Of a stretch of 64,000 bases of DNA, positions 53,219-61,340 are shown piece by piece. Position 1 is the first letter of the stretch. Each line of letters opens with the position of its first letter. The translations under genes and the position numbers were made by a program. The stretch is from Gammaproteobacteria bacterium (lineage in GTDB: Bacteria; Pseudomonadota; Gammaproteobacteria; Ga0077536): the NCBI GenBank assembly GCA_024234975.1, contig JACKNH010000009.1:1-64000 (forward strand), given 5' to 3'. A model generated the notes under the pieces. The model ran no database searches. It worked only from the letters and a program-made list of their open reading frames with translations, and was not told the DNA's origin.

Positions 53219-54019
53219 CTAATCTTTCGGCGGCTCCGCGATCGGCTGCGTACCATCGGCAACCCGTCCCACCTTCAATGAATCCCGCTGCGCCTGCGTG
53301 CCCGGCGGTGCTGCATAGGCGCCGACTTCACCGCGATCAGGAGCGAAGGCATGGCCCGTCACGGGGTTCGGATAATGGTAGGGCACGATGTAATACGCGG
53401 GGTAAGTCAGATATACCGTTGACGGCGGCAGATCCGGCGGCGGATCAAACTTGTCCGGCCAGGTATTGTTCAGCGCGTTTTTGCCCCAGCCTTCCCAGTT
53501 CGTGTACATGGTGAACGGACCGGTCAGACGGCTGATTTTCCAGACGCCATTTTCCTTGCGATATTCATTCTCGTACAGCGGCAGCCCCCAACCGCCGAGA
53601 CTCATGACATACGCCCGCGACCGTATCCAACCGGTTTTGCCGTCGGCGGAGATATCCGGTATGGATTGAAACTGCATGTGATTGGCCAGCACGCCTTCTT
53701 TCGCACCGTCCTTGCCGAAGGCAGTCTGCATGTATTCCAGTACGCGCGGCTTGCCTAGGAACAAGCCCTTGCCACCAATTTCGAGCGTGGCGTCGTCCGA
53801 GAACAGTTCCGACAACAGTGTCCATTGGCTCTTGTCGACGAAGTAGCCATAGGTACGCTGCAGGCGTTCGATCTGGTTGAGATCCTCCAGGCGCGTGATG
53901 CGTGCATCCAGCGCCGCGAGTTTGTCATCGACGGACTGCGCGTTCGAGATTGCGGCGAATGCGGTGATCGCCAGCGCGGCGACCATGCGTGATTTCAAAC
54001 GTGTGAATACGGTGCTCAT
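53219..54019 (-). CDS. Exported SnoaL-like protein with PNPVTG tail (array member 5)
   Basis: 266 residues. Signal peptide (MVAALAITAFAAISNA), a short helical lead-in (LAALDARITRLEDLNQIERL), SnoaL domain (YGYFVDKSQWTLLSELFSDD, FLGKPRVLEYMQ, NEYRKENGVWKISRL) and a tail with YHYPNPVTG shared with the next two genes upstream. ATGA overlap with the gene at 54016. It ends the exported SnoaL run; hflK starts 117 bases later. Confidence 0.88.
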   Translation of the reverse strand: MSTVFTRLKSRMVAALAITAFAAISNAQSVDDKLAALDARITRLEDLNQIERLQRTYGYFVDKSQWTLLSELFSDDATLEIGGKGLFLGKPRVLEYMQTAFGKDGAKEGVLANHMQFQSIPDISADGKTGWIRSRAYVMSLGGWGLPLYENEYRKENGVWKISRLTGPFTMYTNWEGWGKNALNNTWPDKFDPPPDLPPSTVYLTYPAYYIVPYHYPNPVTGHAFAPDRGEVGAYAAPPGTQAQRDSLKVGRVADGTQPIAEPPKD

Positions 54020-54771
54020 CTTTCCTCTCCCGTCACGCTGTCGATGGCTTGCGGCAGATTTGTCAATGGCTGACCTGTTACCGGGTGCTTGTAGCTGAAG
54101 GGCGGAATGTAGTTACCCGGCATGGTCCGATAGACCGCGGTGGACGGCCGGTCGGGTGGAAACAGTGCACTCGGTCCTTTCATCGGCAACAATGAGCGGG
54201 CCCAGCCTCGGTCATAGTCGGTCATGGCGGTGGGATAGAAATGGAATGACGCAAGTTTCCACACGCCACCTTCTTTCACATAGGTATTCTCATAGATACC
54301 AACACCCCAGATGCCATTGGCGCCCGGCTCGGCCAACTGCATCGGACCCTGAAAGCGACCGGTGGCCGTGCGCCCGTCATCAGCAACGATGATCACCGGC
54401 TGCAACATCATGTGATTGTTCAGATAGCCTTGCGCCAACCCTTGCGGGCCATACATCAACATCGCGCGGCGGATGCGATCACGGCCGACATACACGCCAC
54501 TCAGGCCGTATTCGAATGTGCCATTGCGGGCGAACAGGCTGGAGGCCTCATCCCACAAGCCCTTATCAAAATAGAATCCGAAGGTGGCCTGCAGGTTTTC
54601 CACCTCATCCTGATCCTCCAGCCGGGCGACGCGATCGCGAAACGCCGCCAGTCGTGCCTGTGTGCTGGTCTGCGCCATGACAGGGGTGGTGATGATCGTC
54701 GCCGCGATACAGGTCGCCACGCCGACAAGCACAGCCATCAGGCAATGAACTCTTCTGGCATTGTTCCGCAT
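54016..54771 (-). CDS. Exported SnoaL-like protein with HPVTG tail (array member 4)
   Basis: 251 residues. The ATG at 54771 follows AAGGAG by seven bases and shares one base with the upstream stop; a GTG at 54774 is less well spaced. Signal (VLVGVATCIAATIITTPVMA), helical lead-in (AAFRDRVARLEDQDEVENLQ), SnoaL domain (FYFDKGLWDEASSLFARNGT, VYVGRDRIRRAM, ENTYVKEGGVWKLASFHFY) and tail FPPDRPSTAVYRTMPGNY...YKHPVTG. Very close in layout to member 3. Confidence 0.88.
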   Translation of the reverse strand: MRNNARRVHCLMAVLVGVATCIAATIITTPVMAQTSTQARLAAFRDRVARLEDQDEVENLQATFGFYFDKGLWDEASSLFARNGTFEYGLSGVYVGRDRIRRAMLMYGPQGLAQGYLNNHMMLQPVIIVADDGRTATGRFQGPMQLAEPGANGIWGVGIYENTYVKEGGVWKLASFHFYPTAMTDYDRGWARSLLPMKGPSALFPPDRPSTAVYRTMPGNYIPPFSYKHPVTGQPLTNLPQAIDSVTGEER

Positions 54772-55475
54772 CACAGTGCTCCTTCAACGGCTTTACCCGT
54801 GACCGGATTGGGCGCCTGGAAAGGCGGCACCTGCGTGGCGGGGAATGGTGAATAACTCGCGGTGGGGCCGCGGTCGGGCGGGAATGCCATGGAGGCCTCA
54901 CTGCGCACCAGGCCTTCACCGGGCTTCAGACGCGCCCAGCCTTTTTCATACGGCGCGACGAAATTGACATAAAGATGCAGTGACCGGATCTTCCAGACAC
55001 CGCCATCCTTCACATAGGTGTTTTCAAAAATGCCATCACGCCATTCGGCGTGCTGCTTGTACTGCCCCAACATGGCGTGGTCGCGCCAGCGCGCAGTGGC
55101 GCTTAGGCCATCATCAGCAATCGCAATGGCCGGCTGCAGCGTCACCCACTCATTGAGCTGGCCGTAGATCAATCCCTCCTGGCCGCCATGCAGACGCTGC
55201 AGATATTCCCTGATGCGCGCCTTGCCGACGTAAACGCCGTCAATGCCGAGTTCGACAGTGCCATCGTCAGCAAACAGATCAGCGACCTCGCCCCACAGCC
55301 CCCGATCCATGTAGTAGCCGAAGGCGCGCTGCAGTTTGCGTACGGCGCGGGTGCCTTCGAGTTTTTCAACCCGCGCGGTCAACGCCGCAATCTCACCGTC
55401 GGTGCCACGGCTCTGGGCATGCGCGGCAGGCAGCGCGAATGCGCAGACCAGGCCTAACAACAGCATTGGTTTCAT
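54771..55475 (-). CDS. Exported SnoaL-like protein with PNPVTG tail (array member 3)
   Basis: 234 residues. Signal (MLLLGLVCAFALPAAHA), lead-in (IAALTARVEKLEGTRAVRKL), SnoaL domain (GYYMDRGLWGEVADLFADDG, VYVGKARIREYL, ENTYVKDGGVWKIRSLHLY) and tail FPPDRGPTASYSPFPATQ...PNPVTGKAV. GGGAGAG precedes the ATG. SnoaL-like folds bind hydrophobic substrates in a cone-shaped pocket; the catalytic residues vary and are not certain here. Confidence 0.88.
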   Translation of the reverse strand: MKPMLLLGLVCAFALPAAHAQSRGTDGEIAALTARVEKLEGTRAVRKLQRAFGYYMDRGLWGEVADLFADDGTVELGIDGVYVGKARIREYLQRLHGGQEGLIYGQLNEWVTLQPAIAIADDGLSATARWRDHAMLGQYKQHAEWRDGIFENTYVKDGGVWKIRSLHLYVNFVAPYEKGWARLKPGEGLVRSEASMAFPPDRGPTASYSPFPATQVPPFQAPNPVTGKAVEGAL

Positions 55476-55518
55476 GTTCTCTCCCGGTTAAAACAACGAC
55501 GCAAGTGCGGTTGCAGGC

Positions 55519-56118
55519 CTATTGCGCGGCTCTGCGCTCGCGGATGTACTTCATCCATTCATCGGCCGTCGGCATCACAGGATAGTCGACACGCCGGAGA
55601 ATTTTCCATTCGCCGTGCTCGCGGATGAATTCGTCTTCATACCGACCGGCGAGCGCCGGCACGGGTTCACCTTTCGGCCCCCGCATCACCAAAAGGTGCC
55701 GCGACCGCACTTTTGCGCGATCACCGTCGATATCGATCTGCGCGTTGGACGAAATATGGTAGCTCTCGTTATTTACAAATCCCGGTGGCGGCGCACCGTA
55801 GAGATCCACCAGCATCTTGTGGATGGCCGCGCGACCCTTGTGGACGTTGCTGCCGTTAATCCATTCGCCCTGTTCGGCAAACAGATTGGCATACCCTGCA
55901 TAGTCCCGCGCATCCTGAGTTGCGGCATATTCAACCAGCACCCGGCGGATGGCGAGTTCATCCTCGACTCTTTGCAGCCGCTGTTCGATTGAATTTTCAG
56001 CTTCCCCGGCCAGTACCGCGGCGGGCAGCGCGAACACCAGCATCGCGAGTATTCCGATCAATCCCGCGACCGTGCGATGTCCATGTCGTTCGCCGGGCGA
56101 CGCTGCTGCACTTGTCAC
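55519..56118 (-). CDS. Exported SnoaL-like protein (array member 2)
   Basis: About 199 residues from GTG 56118, with AAGGGA eight to nine bases upstream and no overlap with the preceding stop; an ATG at 56142, overlapping by 20 bases, is an alternative. Hydrophobic signal (LIGILAMLVFALPAAVLA), then SnoaL domain (LQRVEDELAIRRVLVEYAAT, QDARDYAGYANLFAEQGEW, VHKGRAAIHKMLVDL, RYEDEFIREHGEWKILRR). It lacks the PNPVTG tail. Confidence 0.85.
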   Translation of the reverse strand: MTSAAASPGERHGHRTVAGLIGILAMLVFALPAAVLAGEAENSIEQRLQRVEDELAIRRVLVEYAATQDARDYAGYANLFAEQGEWINGSNVHKGRAAIHKMLVDLYGAPPPGFVNNESYHISSNAQIDIDGDRAKVRSRHLLVMRGPKGEPVPALAGRYEDEFIREHGEWKILRRVDYPVMPTADEWMKYIRERRAAQ

Positions 56119-56122
56119 GACG

Positions 56123-56701
56123 TCAGTCCCTTGAAATGTCATAGTCCAGCTTGCGCTGCCAGGTATCCAGCATGCTTTCCGGTAAGCCGCTGTCAGCAAT
56201 CACGACCCGCTTGGCGATCAACCATTTGCCGTTGCGTTTGACGAGACGATCATATTCGCGGCCTTGTTCGCGTATACGCGGCGGCGCCGTATTCGTGCCG
56301 TTCATTATGCCGGTCCACAGGAAGCTCGCCACCGCGGTATCGCCGTTGACTTCGATCACGGGATTGCTCAGTACCATGTGCAGCAATTCCTTTTCGTCGG
56401 CGGTAACACCGCCGCCCATGCCGGCGTATAACGCGACGATCTCCTTACGGCCGTGGTAGACGTCGCCATTGACTTCGAACATGCCATCCTCAGTGAAATA
56501 CTCCCCGAAGGATTCTGCGGAAGTGCCGCCCAGATGCGCGTAGTAGCGCACGACCAGGTCCTCAATGGCGATGCGGTCGGCAACCGCCATCCACGAAGGC
56601 GCCGGGTCGGCCGCTGTTGCGGCGGGCAACAGGTTATGAAATCCCGCCCCGAGCAAAACGCCGGCGGTGGCGGCGATGACGGCTACCAGCTTCTTCTGCA
56701 T
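56123..56701 (-). CDS. Exported SnoaL-like protein (array member 1)
   Basis: 192 residues from ATG 56701 (GAGGGGGA upstream). Signal/anchor (KKLVAVIAATAGVLLGAGFH), SnoaL domain (WMAVADRIAIEDLVVRYYAH, YFTEDGMFEVNGDVYHGRKE, YDRLVKRNGKWLIAKRVV). It is the first gene of the minus-strand group 56701-50386 and is divergent from the 2OG-oxygenase gene. Confidence 0.88.
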   Translation of the reverse strand: MQKKLVAVIAATAGVLLGAGFHNLLPAATAADPAPSWMAVADRIAIEDLVVRYYAHLGGTSAESFGEYFTEDGMFEVNGDVYHGRKEIVALYAGMGGGVTADEKELLHMVLSNPVIEVNGDTAVASFLWTGIMNGTNTAPPRIREQGREYDRLVKRNGKWLIAKRVVIADSGLPESMLDTWQRKLDYDISRD

Positions 56702-56909
56702 GAATTCCCCCTCAAGTCCCTTAACTGGCATGCGCAACACGCTTGCACAGGTTGTGCGGCCGCAGCAAGCAGGCGCGATAGCGAAGCAGTCTTGCACTTG
56801 TATATGTACCGATCAACCCGCGTGCAATGCAACGCTTGAAACGCGAAGTCCATTGGCGGCGATCCCGCCGCCGATTACACTGGCCTGCTTGCATTCACAG
56901 GACCGCATC
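56702..56909. promoter_or_regulatory. Divergent promoter region (SnoaL array / 2OG oxygenase)
   Basis: 208 bases between the start of the SnoaL/hflKC group and the plus-strand oxygenase gene. It should hold the promoters for both. A TATATGTACC segment near 56804 is the only AT-rich point; no confident -35/-10 pair or palindrome is called. Confidence 0.4.
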
Positions 56910-57536
56910 GTGGCAAAACTTGTCGGCAGAGAAGCTCTGTTTCCCAGCATCGTCAGTTCGTATGAACTGGAGAGCGCAGGCGCGATGCAACAGGCGTTGC
57001 TGACCGTGGTGCAGGAGTCTGTCATCGAAACGGTGAACAAGGGTATGTTCCAGACCCCGGGTAACCTGCACCATGATTCACGCCTTGCTGATTTCATCGG
57101 CCAGGTGAAAGCCGCCATCGCCGAACACTTCTACTTCATGCGCTACGATTACGAAGGTTTCGAAATCACCAATTGCTGGGGCAACCTGTATCGGCACCTG
57201 CACAGTCTGACCCGCCACTGTCATCCGAACAACTTCATCAGCGGTGTCTACTACGTCAAGGCGCCGCGTGGCAGTGGCGCTATCAGCTTCTTCGACCCGC
57301 GGCCGCAGGCCAGCGTCATCGATCCGGAGAAGACGCAGTTCACGCCATACAACTCCGGCGTCGTTTCGGTGCCCCCGGTCGAGGGGCGGCTGCTGCTGTT
57401 TCCGTCATGGCTGGAGCATCAGGTGGAATTCACGGTCGGCGACGAAGCGCGGGTCAGTATCAGTTTCAATGCAATGTTGACGGGCTGTTTCGGCGCCTCC
57501 GAAAGGTTCCGGACTTCACGCTCAGCGCCGGCTTGA
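56910..57536 (+). CDS. 2OG-Fe(II) oxygenase-like protein (TIGR02466 type)
   Basis: 208 residues from GTG 56910, set by AGGA seven bases upstream; the longer in-frame extension has no coding character. The pattern REALFPSIVSSYELE, LTRHCHPNNFISGVYYVKAP, GAISFFDPRPQ, GRLLLFPSWLEHQVEF follows TIGR02466 proteins, with the first iron ligand in RHCHPN and the second His in LEHQV. Such proteins are double-stranded beta-helix oxygenases of unknown substrate, also found in marine phages. It precedes two tandem paralogues with which it is probably co-transcribed. Confidence 0.88.
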   Translation: MAKLVGREALFPSIVSSYELESAGAMQQALLTVVQESVIETVNKGMFQTPGNLHHDSRLADFIGQVKAAIAEHFYFMRYDYEGFEITNCWGNLYRHLHSLTRHCHPNNFISGVYYVKAPRGSGAISFFDPRPQASVIDPEKTQFTPYNSGVVSVPPVEGRLLLFPSWLEHQVEFTVGDEARVSISFNAMLTGCFGASERFRTSRSAPA

Positions 57537-57648
57537 TCGACGCGGGCGCGCGTCGGGTGGACGCCTCTGCCTGCCGCGTTTATCCTGCCGCTGACAGCCG
57601 GCTGCCAGTGGTGGTGGCGGAATTGCGGATTGCGGGACATCGCCACCA

Positions 57649-58389
57649 GTGGATACACAGAAGATCAGATTCGTTGCCAACAAACCCTGGCTGACCAAGG
57701 ACAGCCCGTCCTGCCCGGAACCCATCATCCGGACCCTGCCCGAGTGGTACCGCAAGGCTGATCGCTTCATCAAGGACCCGATCAGCGGCCAACCCATCGA
57801 GAAACCCAATGGCGGCGGCAAGGTTCCCTCGTGGAAAGCCTGTCCGGCGGTGTTCGACATCATGGGTACCGGTTACGCCTACAAGACGCCGTGTGATATC
57901 GAGTTCTTCGAGGACCGCAACGGCGAGATTCAAGGCCGCGTACTTGATGAGCGCTACCAGGATTTCCTGGTGGAGCGCCTGCCGCTACATCGTTTCCCGA
58001 ACCCGCAGGGCTACCATGCCAAGCATTTCGCCTGGTGGCCCGATTGGTGCGTCGAACTGCCGGACGGCTACAGCGCCTTGTATGCACAGCCCTTCAATCG
58101 CTTCGAGCTGCCGTTCCTGACCATGAGCGGGATTGTCGACAATGACAAGGTCCATCTGCCGGGCACCATGCCGTTCTTCGTGCTGAAAGGGGTGAATGGC
58201 TACGTGCCGGCCGGCACGCCGTACGCGCAGATCTTTCCGTTCGAACGTGAGCACTGGGATGCCGTCGTCGACATGTCGCTGACCCAGCCCGAGATGAGCG
58301 CGAAGAACCGCGCCAACAGTGCGCGTTTTCGCCAACCCAACGGCGGCGTATACCTGAAGGAGATCTGGGAACGGAGGAAATACGAGTGA
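57649..58389 (+). CDS. 246-residue conserved protein of unknown function, paralogue A
   Basis: Starts at GTG 57649. No signal peptide or membrane helix. Conserved blocks shared with paralogue B: PIIRTLPEWYRKADRF, KACPAVFDIMGTGY, KTPCDIEFF, FNRFELPF, GIVDNDKVHLPG, PAGTPYAQIFPF, WERRKYE. I do not recognise a named enzyme family; I have an impression of similarity to uncharacterised proteins of T4-like marine phages (unchecked). Identical length and no gap against B show a recent duplication. Probably acts with the upstream oxygenase (inference). Confidence 0.85.
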   Translation: MDTQKIRFVANKPWLTKDSPSCPEPIIRTLPEWYRKADRFIKDPISGQPIEKPNGGGKVPSWKACPAVFDIMGTGYAYKTPCDIEFFEDRNGEIQGRVLDERYQDFLVERLPLHRFPNPQGYHAKHFAWWPDWCVELPDGYSALYAQPFNRFELPFLTMSGIVDNDKVHLPGTMPFFVLKGVNGYVPAGTPYAQIFPFEREHWDAVVDMSLTQPEMSAKNRANSARFRQPNGGVYLKEIWERRKYE

Positions 58390-58452
58390 ACTCGCCCTGC
58401 CACCAAGACACCTTCACCAGCCCGGCTGATTGAAATGCGCGCGACCTGAGCA

Positions 58453-59193
58453 ATGGATACCAAAAACATCAAATTCGTTTCGAATCGCCCCTGGCTCAAT
58501 GAGCAGAGCGCATCGAAGCCTGGGCCCATCATCAAGACCTTGCCCGAGTGGTATCGTCAGGCCGATCGCTTCGCCATCAATCCGGAAACCGGCAAGCCGT
58601 GGGAGTTACCTGATGGTGGCGGCAAGATCCCGACCTGGAAGGCCTGCCCTGCCGTGTTTGACATCATGGGCACCGGCTATACGTACAAAACGCCGTGCGA
58701 TATCGAGTTCTTCCACGATGCCCGTGGCATCATTCAGGCCCGCATTCTTGATCAGCAACATCAGAACTTTCTGCTGGACCGTGAACCGCTGCCGCAGTTC
58801 GTCGCCCCGCCCGGCTACCACGGCAAGCACTTTGCCTGGTGGGCCGACTGGGCAGTGGAATTACCCGAGGGCTACAGCGCGCTGTACTCGCATCCTTTCA
58901 ATCGCTTCGAACTGCCGTTCATCACCACCAACGGCATTGTCGACAACGACAAGGATCACCTGCCCGGCGCGATGCCGTTTTTCTTCCTGAAAGGCATCAC
59001 CGGCATTCTGCCGGCAGGCACGCCTTACGCGCAGATACTCCCGTTCAAGCGGCAGCATTGGGAAGCGGAGTATGTCACTTCGCTGAGCGCGGAAGAGATT
59101 GCGACGAAAAACCGCGACAACAGTACGCGCTTCCGCAAACCGGACGGCGGCATCTACCAGAAGGAAGTCTGGGAGCGCCGCAAGTACCAGTAG
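58453..59193 (+). CDS. 246-residue conserved protein of unknown function, paralogue B
   Basis: Starts at ATG 58453, 63 bases after paralogue A. It aligns with A from end to end without gaps at roughly two thirds identity by eye. Invariant aromatic and charged residues (LPEWYR, FAWW, FNRFELPF, NRDNSTRFR/NRANSARFR, WERRKYQ/E) suggest a conserved fold and pocket. A possible metal or cofactor site is not clear: only Cys in KACPAVFD and PCDIEF are shared. Its function is unknown. Confidence 0.87.
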   Translation: MDTKNIKFVSNRPWLNEQSASKPGPIIKTLPEWYRQADRFAINPETGKPWELPDGGGKIPTWKACPAVFDIMGTGYTYKTPCDIEFFHDARGIIQARILDQQHQNFLLDREPLPQFVAPPGYHGKHFAWWADWAVELPEGYSALYSHPFNRFELPFITTNGIVDNDKDHLPGAMPFFFLKGITGILPAGTPYAQILPFKRQHWEAEYVTSLSAEEIATKNRDNSTRFRKPDGGIYQKEVWERRKYQ

Positions 59194-59203
59194 CGCCCGC
59201 GTA

Positions 59204-59548
59204 TTACCTGGGTGCCAGATAGGCCGCCAGTGCAGCGAGTTCCGCGTCGGAGATTTCCGTCTTCCTGAAGAACGGCATGATTGATACGCCATTGCGCACG
59301 AACTGCCCGGTGATGGCCGGTGCAAGATCAGTACGTCTCTCCAGCAACGCCGGCTTCGCGCCTTTATACAACGCCTGCAGCGCGACAGTCCCGGGATATT
59401 CCGGTCCATCACCGTGGCAGTGTACGCACCAGCGGTCGAACACCTGTTTGCCAGTGGCGCGCAGGTCCTGGTCGGCGGCGTGGCTGATACCGCTCACACC
59501 CTGCAATATCATTGCGATCACGCCGCAATAGCGGATTTTTGTCTTCAT
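59204..59548 (-). CDS. Small c-type cytochrome (PCMH-type subunit)
   Basis: 114 residues. Sec signal (GVIAMILQGVSGISHA), heme c site CVHCHGDGPEYPG near residue 41, and Met ligand candidate in GVSIMPFFRKTEISDAEL. Class I cytochrome size. Its ATG overlaps the stop of the flavoprotein gene (ATGA at 59545-59548), so the two are co-translated, as for the cytochrome and flavoprotein subunits of p-cresol methylhydroxylase or eugenol hydroxylase. It accepts electrons from the flavin. Confidence 0.93.
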   Translation of the reverse strand: MKTKIRYCGVIAMILQGVSGISHAADQDLRATGKQVFDRWCVHCHGDGPEYPGTVALQALYKGAKPALLERRTDLAPAITGQFVRNGVSIMPFFRKTEISDAELAALAAYLAPR

Positions 59549-61167
59549 GGCTTACGCAGATGTCTGGGCCAGATGCCGTAGCGTCCGGCGGAGATGATGC
59601 CGTTGGGATCTACCGCGTCCTTCAACGCTTCGTTGAAACGCCGCAATACGTGGTCGCCGTGTGAATAGGTCGACATGACGAGATCCTGAAATGCCGGCGC
59701 CGTGCGGTATTCGCCCCAGCCGTGCTCGGCTGAAATCCGCACCACTTTCTCGAACGCCGCACGCACCTTGCGATTGGCCTCGACGTCGTGCGATATCGGA
59801 AAGCCGATGATGAAGATGAACGCGCGGGTCCAGAACGTGGATGGCAGGGCCACCAGCCCAATCAACGGTGTGTCGAGATCAGCCACCGCCGCACTCAGCA
59901 CCCGTTGCGCTTCAAACACCGCTTCACCGGTGCGCGGGACGATCGGTGAGAACCAGACATGGCCGCTGGTGGGGGTCGGATTCATTTCGCTGCGCGCGCC
60001 GAGCGAGAAGATCGACAGGTTCGGTATGCCAAACGCCACCTTGTGCACCTGTTGCAACTGTTCCTCGCTCAACGGCATTTCGTAGCGCGCGAGATCGGTA
60101 AACGTCGCACCCGGTATCGCGGCCGCATATCGGCGCTTGGCCGCTGCCCATTGCGCGTCGACCACCTCGGGCGCGCCGTAGAAGCGCAATTCCACCGTCC
60201 ATGCCGGAACCTTGTTGCGCTTCGTGTATGCATCGAAGTCCTCCGGCGATGCAGTGAGCGTCAGCGGCGGCTCTCTGGACACGGTATCGGGGCTGGCATC
60301 CACGCCTGCCATGTTCGCGCTCAATACCGGGCTGCCGAGGAACGGCATGCCGGTCATCTGGCCGGTGTTTTCCAGGTAGTTCAGCGTATCTACCAGCGGT
60401 ACGAGGTCGGCGTGGCGCGGCACACCGACGACACCGGAGCGGAATGCTTCGGGTTCCGGCATCAACCAGAAACCCATCTTGGTCACGACGCCGAAATTCG
60501 ATTGCGAGAACAGGCCATCGATATACGGGCCGACACCGGAGCGGTATTGCTGCCAGGTCTTCGCACCGGGCATCGCGCCCATCCCGGTGCGCAGCACTTC
60601 ACCATTGGCCAGCACGACTTCGATGCCGCAATGGGCTTCGAAATGATTGCGATACATGCCGAGGGTGTAACCGCCGCCGCGATCCAGCGCATTACCGATC
60701 ACACTGCCCCAACCGGGATCGGGACAATCGATCCACACCTTCAACCCGCGCTCCTGTATGTGCCGATAGAAATCAAAGTAGGAAACACCTGGCTCGACGA
60801 CGGCGTAGTGATTGCGGTCATCGACTTCCAGCACGCGGTTCATCCGCTTGAGATCAAGCACGACACTGCCGGAGAGATTGGGCGCCGAACCGCCGTAGCC
60901 GAGATTGCGGCCGGTGGAGATCGGGTAGATCGGAATACGGTACTCGTTCGCCGCGCGGACTACCGCCTGAACCTCTTCCACGGACTGCGGCGCGACAGCG
61001 GCGGAAGCGACGCGATCTTCAGGTTCGTTCCAGAACGGCGAATACGCATCGCGGTACAGTGCGACGTCTTCGTCGCTGGTGAAAACCCATTCCCTGCCCA
61101 CCGCCAGTTCGAACTGGCGCAGCGCAAGGTTGAAATCGCGTTCGGTGACACCGGGTGGTAGTGACAT
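59545..61167 (-). CDS. VAO/PCMH-family flavoprotein (4-alkylphenol-type dehydrogenase)
   Basis: 540 residues. FAD-binding PCMH domain: EVQAVVRAANEYRIPIYPIS, GRNLGYGGSAPNLSGSVVLD and GNALDRGGGYTLGMY, followed by a C-terminal substrate domain (SGHVWFSPIVPRTGEAVFEA). This matches 4-cresol dehydrogenase, eugenol hydroxylase and vanillyl-alcohol oxidase relatives that hydroxylate or oxidise 4-substituted phenols. The tightly coupled cytochrome gene favours a dehydrogenase over an oxidase. The covalent-flavin residue could not be placed. No signal peptide, so export with the cytochrome would need another route. Confidence 0.93.
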   Translation of the reverse strand: MSLPPGVTERDFNLALRQFELAVGREWVFTSDEDVALYRDAYSPFWNEPEDRVASAAVAPQSVEEVQAVVRAANEYRIPIYPISTGRNLGYGGSAPNLSGSVVLDLKRMNRVLEVDDRNHYAVVEPGVSYFDFYRHIQERGLKVWIDCPDPGWGSVIGNALDRGGGYTLGMYRNHFEAHCGIEVVLANGEVLRTGMGAMPGAKTWQQYRSGVGPYIDGLFSQSNFGVVTKMGFWLMPEPEAFRSGVVGVPRHADLVPLVDTLNYLENTGQMTGMPFLGSPVLSANMAGVDASPDTVSREPPLTLTASPEDFDAYTKRNKVPAWTVELRFYGAPEVVDAQWAAAKRRYAAAIPGATFTDLARYEMPLSEEQLQQVHKVAFGIPNLSIFSLGARSEMNPTPTSGHVWFSPIVPRTGEAVFEAQRVLSAAVADLDTPLIGLVALPSTFWTRAFIFIIGFPISHDVEANRKVRAAFEKVVRISAEHGWGEYRTAPAFQDLVMSTYSHGDHVLRRFNEALKDAVDPNGIISAGRYGIWPRHLRKP

Positions 61168-61248
61168 GTCAGACTCCGCTAGATGGAGAAACCTTCCGGG
61201 CTGGAAAGTTGCCGACGCATAACGCGGGATGAGCGGTTGGTCAGGTTG

Positions 61249-61276
61249 CTACAGGTAACACGATGGTCACCTGTAG
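61249..61276. promoter_or_regulatory. Palindromic candidate operator upstream of the flavocytochrome genes
   Basis: CTACAGGTAAC and GTCACCTGTAG: 11-bp arms with one mismatch and a 6-base spacer, 82-109 bases before the flavoprotein ATG. Size and symmetry fit a dimeric regulator site (MarR-, GntR- or TetR-like). No regulator gene lies next to it. Confidence 0.5.
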
Positions 61277-61340
61277 GCAATTGCGCAGCGCCCCCGAATC
61301 TATCCCCTCGCGCCAGCTGCTGCGCGAAGAATAACGCAGC

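Noticed and set aside
57649..59193. Assigning the tandem paralogues to a prophage
   Set aside because: Only a vague likeness to phage proteins; no structural phage genes, integrase or attachment sites are around, and base composition matches the neighbours.
59959..61161. 400-codon open frame on the plus strand opposite the flavoprotein gene
   Set aside because: It is a mirror of the GC-rich codon pattern of the flavoprotein gene, with no recognisable protein features; the minus-strand frame has clear FAD-domain motifs.
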